From: Spiroplasma helicoides
GTDB taxonomy: Bacteria; Bacillota_I; Bacilli_A; Mycoplasmatales; Mycoplasmataceae
Assembly (NCBI RefSeq): GCF_001715535.1
Contig: NZ_CP017015.1
Location: 806,001 to 870,000, forward strand
DNA: 64,000 bases
Direction of reading: 5' to 3'
Shown: positions 60,827 through 64,000 of the stretch, piece after piece
How the letters are laid out: each line of letters begins with the position of its first letter
How positions within the stretch are numbered: the first letter of the stretch is position 1
Program-made: the position numbers and the translations under genes
Notes under the pieces: generated by a model
What the model was told of the DNA's origin: nothing
Database searches by the model: none
What the model saw: the letters and a program-made list of their open reading frames with translations, nothing else

Positions 60827-61943
60827 AATTAACCTCTTTTAGTTCAAATTTTGGCACTAAACCCTCTGCATCAAAATCCTCTTTATATGGATTTTGTGCT
60901 TCTTCACCTATCATTGCTTTAAAAAAATCAATTAAAAGATTGATGCTATTCATTTTTAGATTGAAAATAGCTATAAAAGGTCTTTGAAATGCATACTGTC
61001 CTTTTTTTATAAAATCTTCGTTTGTAATATTATTTTCAATCTTTTCAAATAATCCTTGATTGTTTAATTTCATACCATACGATCAATCATCGCCTAAATC
61101 CACTGGGTTTCCTAATTTTGTCTTATTAACACCAGCAATTCTTACTCCTGATTCTTTTGTAACTTGCTTTACAAAGGCATAAGATAAATAACCAATCCCA
61201 TTATTTGATTTTTGTATATTTTCAAACATTGCTCCATTTGAGTTTACAACGTTTGCACTTTCCATTTTTTTTATACCAGTCAAATCTCCAAATGCACTTC
61301 TTGTTCCTGAACCATCTTCTCTAGTAAAAGTGCTAATTTTTGTTTCGCTATCTGGAACATCTTGTTGTCCAAACTGTTTTGCCAAATCTTCTCAAGTTAT
61401 ATTACCTTTATACACATCACTCAATAATTTTCCATTTGGATTATTAGGGTCAACATTGAAATTTATTTTATTATTAGTTTCATCACTAACTCAACTAGGA
61501 GCTTTATAAACTATCGCAATTGCGTCTATTGCAAATTGAAATGCTAAATAAGTTTCATTTTTAGAAGTATTTGCACTTTCGTTTATTAAACCATCAATTT
61601 TGTTGCTAAAGTTATTTCCTTCTCCCACATTAAATTCTTCATTAACGTGATAAAATTTGTTATCTCCAGCCAAAGTACTACTACTTACTCCCTTAGAAAT
61701 AAACCCAGCTCCGTACATTCCTTTTTCAACTCCATCAACACCTGCTTGACTACCTGTCGAGTTGTATATGAAGTCTTTTTTAGTATTGTCAAAATAACTT
61801 TTTGTATATGCTTGCATAAATGTGTTGACACTTGTACTGCCACCTAAAATGAAATAACTTTGAGTAGCCATTGCAGATCAAACTCAAATTGCTAGAAATA
61901 AACTAACAATTATTGCAAGTATTATACTTATTTTTTTGTTCAT
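60816..61943 (-). CDS. pstS: phosphate-binding protein PstS, membrane-anchored type
   Basis: A 375-residue substrate-binding protein. One N-terminal hydrophobic helix (ISIILAIIVSLFLAIWVW) is followed by mature sequence ILGGSTSVNTFMQAY and phosphate-site motifs NSTGSQAGVDGV near residue 62 and TREDGSGTRSAF near residue 198. No Cys lipobox is present, so it is anchored by its signal helix or released, unlike most Gram-positive PstS lipoproteins. The Shine-Dalgarno site is GGAG. First gene of the pst operon. Confidence 0.93.
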
Positions 61944-61955
61944 TTGTTTTCTCCT

Positions 61956-61976
61956 TATTAGTTTTTAAACTAATTT
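61956..61976 (-). other. hairpin at the smc/pstS junction
   Basis: ATTAGTTT / AAACTAAT inverted repeat overlapping the smc stop and ending at the pstS Shine-Dalgarno site. It lacks a T-run, so termination is doubtful. Confidence 0.45.
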
Positions 61977-64000
61977 GAATTACTCAATTTTTTTGCTTCA
62001 ACAAGTTTAATTTGCACAAGTTTAGTAATACCCTTTTGCTGCATTGTTACACCAAATAAAATATCACAGTTTTCCATTGTTCCAATTCTATGAGTAACAA
62101 TCATAAATTGGGTATTATCTGTAAATGTTTTTATATACTTTGCAAATCTCTCCACATTGGCAACGTCTAATGGAGCCTCAACCTCATCTAATATTACTAA
62201 AGGAATTGGTTTTACTTTTAAAATTGAGAATAAAACAGATAATGCTACTAGTGATTTTTCACCACCAGATAATAAATGTAAATTTGATATTTTTTTACCT
62301 GGAGGAGCTATTTTAATATCTATTCCAGAATCCAAAACATCATCTGGATTGGTGTAAACAATAGATGCTGTTCCTCCTCCAAATAATCTAGCAAATGTTT
62401 CTGGTAATGATGCATTAACATCTTTAATTATTTGTTTAAATTGGATTATCATCTGACTATCCATATCTTTTATTGCTTCATTTAAATTACTAATTGAATC
62501 TTTTATATCATTTGATTGAGTTAACAAATCATCAAATCTCGATTGTTCAGTTTCATACTCAACTATTGATTCAAGATTTACATTACCCAACAATCTAATA
62601 TCACTTCTTAGTTTATTAATTCTTTCTTTAATTTCATCTTCGTTATCAATAATATTTTGTTTTAATGATAAAGCAGATTCAAAGGTTAAATTATAGTCCT
62701 TAGACAATCTTTCTATTGAAGTTGCTTTTCTTTCAATTATCAAACTGTAGTCGGAATTAATTTGAGAATAATTTTCTCTTAAAGCATTTAGCATTTTTGA
62801 TTCTTCTTGAATTTGAGTAAATAGTTCATTTTGTCTACTGTTTGATTTTTCTTTTAATGAGTTCAAAATGTTTATTTGTTGTTGAACTTTTTCTTTTTCT
62901 GTCTCATTGTAAGAAATTTTTTCAATAACTTCTATTATTTGTTTATCAATTGATTTATAGTTTTCATCATTACCATCTAACTCTTTACCTGTAATAATTC
63001 TGTACTCATCATGGATTTTGTACTTCTCTTCATTAAGTTGTTGAAGTGTTTGACGTGCAGATCCTGTTGATATATTATGTTCATTAATAACTTCTCTCAA
63101 AACATTAATTTTAGAATCAACATCTGATGCTTTTTCTTTTAATTCTAGTTCTTTTTTTTCTAAATCTATTTTCTTAGATTCCAGCTCTTCTAATTTTGAA
63201 TTGTCATTAATAAATGAAGTTCTTTTTTTTCTACTTCCCCCAACAATCGCACCGTGAGGTAAAATTCTTTGTCCATCCAATGTAACAATGTTATACTTAT
63301 ACTTAATCATTTTTGCAGTTTCAATTGCAGAATCATAATCCTCAACTAAAATATAAGTTCCAACCAAGTAGTCTAAAATTATTTGATATTTTTTTTCTAT
63401 TTTTATTACTTCATTTGCAAAACCAACAAATCCATTTAGATTTTGTACAGCAAATCTAATGTCATTTGGTATTTGATTTGCTCTAAGTATATCTAATGGT
63501 AGAAATGTTGCATGACCCGCTCTATTATCTTTTAAAAACTTTATTGCAACTTTTACATTTTCTGCATTATTTACAACTATATTTTGCAACCCAGAAGTTA
63601 GTATGCTTGAAATAGACACTTCATAATCTTTATCAACATGAATCAATTCTTGAACCTGTCCAATTATTCCGGGCAAAACTTTTTTATTATCTAAAATATT
63701 TCTAACACCCTCAAAAAGCCCTTCATTAGAAAGCTTCTTTTGATTAAGTTCTTCTATTTGGTTTTCAGTTTTTGCTAAAATTTTTAATATACTATTTAAT
63801 TCATTAGTAATCATACTTTTTTCACTTAATGCAGATTTTAAATTATTTTCGTTTTGAGCTTTTTCTTCAACTAATTTCTCTATCTTGGTTTTTTCAGTGT
63901 TTAGTTTTATTTCAATTTCTTTAGATTTTGTTATTAGATTTTTTACAACTGATTCTTTATCGTTAATTTCAGAGTTTTGTTTATTCATTTCTAAATTCAT
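61970..64000 (-). CDS. smc: chromosome segregation protein SMC, N-terminal part outside window
   Basis: The C-terminal 676 residues of SMC, the condensin ATPase. Seen: coiled coil, the hinge domain at about residues 110-235 of this fragment (GQVQELIHVDKDYEVSISSI, NRAGHATFLPLDI), a second coiled coil, then the C-terminal ATPase half with the signature HLLSGGEKSLVALSVLFSI and Walker B LVILDEVEAPLD. The Walker A half lies beyond position 64000. The gene precedes pstS by 26 bases. Confidence 0.97.
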   Translation of the reverse strand: MNLEMNKQNSEINDKESVVKNLITKSKEIEIKLNTEKTKIEKLVEEKAQNENNLKSALSEKSMITNELNSILKILAKTENQIEELNQKKLSNEGLFEGVRNILDNKKVLPGIIGQVQELIHVDKDYEVSISSILTSGLQNIVVNNAENVKVAIKFLKDNRAGHATFLPLDILRANQIPNDIRFAVQNLNGFVGFANEVIKIEKKYQIILDYLVGTYILVEDYDSAIETAKMIKYKYNIVTLDGQRILPHGAIVGGSRKKRTSFINDNSKLEELESKKIDLEKKELELKEKASDVDSKINVLREVINEHNISTGSARQTLQQLNEEKYKIHDEYRIITGKELDGNDENYKSIDKQIIEVIEKISYNETEKEKVQQQINILNSLKEKSNSRQNELFTQIQEESKMLNALRENYSQINSDYSLIIERKATSIERLSKDYNLTFESALSLKQNIIDNEDEIKERINKLRSDIRLLGNVNLESIVEYETEQSRFDDLLTQSNDIKDSISNLNEAIKDMDSQMIIQFKQIIKDVNASLPETFARLFGGGTASIVYTNPDDVLDSGIDIKIAPPGKKISNLHLLSGGEKSLVALSVLFSILKVKPIPLVILDEVEAPLDVANVERFAKYIKTFTDNTQFMIVTHRIGTMENCDILFGVTMQQKGITKLVQIKLVEAKKLSNSN

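Overview
This is an AT-rich (apart from the rRNA genes) chromosomal window from a mollicute that reads UGA as tryptophan. Almost every gene keeps its full length only when in-frame TGA codons are translated, and coordinates below are given with that code. The order of cell-division, Suf, Pst and lipoprotein genes, the mollicute lipoproteins and the single 16S-23S-5S operon fit the Spiroplasma/Entomoplasma/Mesoplasma group, with Spiroplasma most likely. The genus call is an inference from gene content and was not tested with a tree. Nearly everything is on the minus strand, in short operons with strong Shine-Dalgarno sites and frequent stop/start overlaps. No phage, insertion sequence, CRISPR array or tRNA gene was recognised.

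Layout (+ coordinates). 1-2740: ileS (3' part missing) behind an Ile T-box. 2.8-8.4 kb: a minus-strand operon of alpha/beta hydrolase, ABC ATPase with degenerate motifs, two ABC-2-like permeases, an RpiR regulator and a coiled-coil protein. 8.5-10.3 kb: a small membrane protein, an odd structured intergenic region with a 31-codon ORF, and a lipoprotein. 10.4-14.7 kb: mraZ-rsmH-ftsA-ftsZ with phased MraZ boxes. 14.8-20.0 kb: yceD-rpmF, pheS-pheT and small unknowns. 20.1-25.6 kb: the rRNA operon with processing stems and four upstream tandem repeats. 25.7-27.0 kb: a membrane protein with a long polar tail. 27.2-31.0 kb: mannitol PTS (mtlA, mtlF) with a 6-phosphogluconate dehydrogenase-like gene and an RpiR regulator. 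31.1-35.8 kb: gapN, a SpoU methyltransferase, an unknown Trp-rich protein, a dimeric dUTPase and a lipoprotein gene broken by a TAG. 35.8-38.5 kb: pgi, an S1-domain protein, a NifU-like protein and a membrane-anchored J-like protein. 38.6-43.2 kb: sufCDSUB. 43.3-47.3 kb: two large lipoproteins on the plus strand. 47.4-55.1 kb: HIT protein, YhaM-like nuclease, a very unusual acyltransferase-like pseudoenzyme, trmFO, metK with an S-box leader, ymdB. 55.1-56.4 kb: ylxM and ftsY. 57.1-61.9 kb: phosphate uptake (pstS, fused pstC-pstA, pstB, phoU). 62-64 kb: smc, 5' end outside the window.

The genes combine core housekeeping (translation, division, Fe-S assembly, SRP targeting, chromosome condensation) with nutrient uptake (mannitol, phosphate) and glycolysis (pgi, gapN). 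The strongest candidate for something undescribed is the 707-residue protein at 48889-51012. It looks like a dihydrolipoamide acyltransferase that has lost both its lipoyl lysine and its catalytic histidine and has gained a long acidic/coiled-coil middle. Other items worth checking are the sequestered 31-codon ORF near 9.2 kb, the degenerate ABC ATPase, the divergent FtsA, and the repeats upstream of the rRNA operon.
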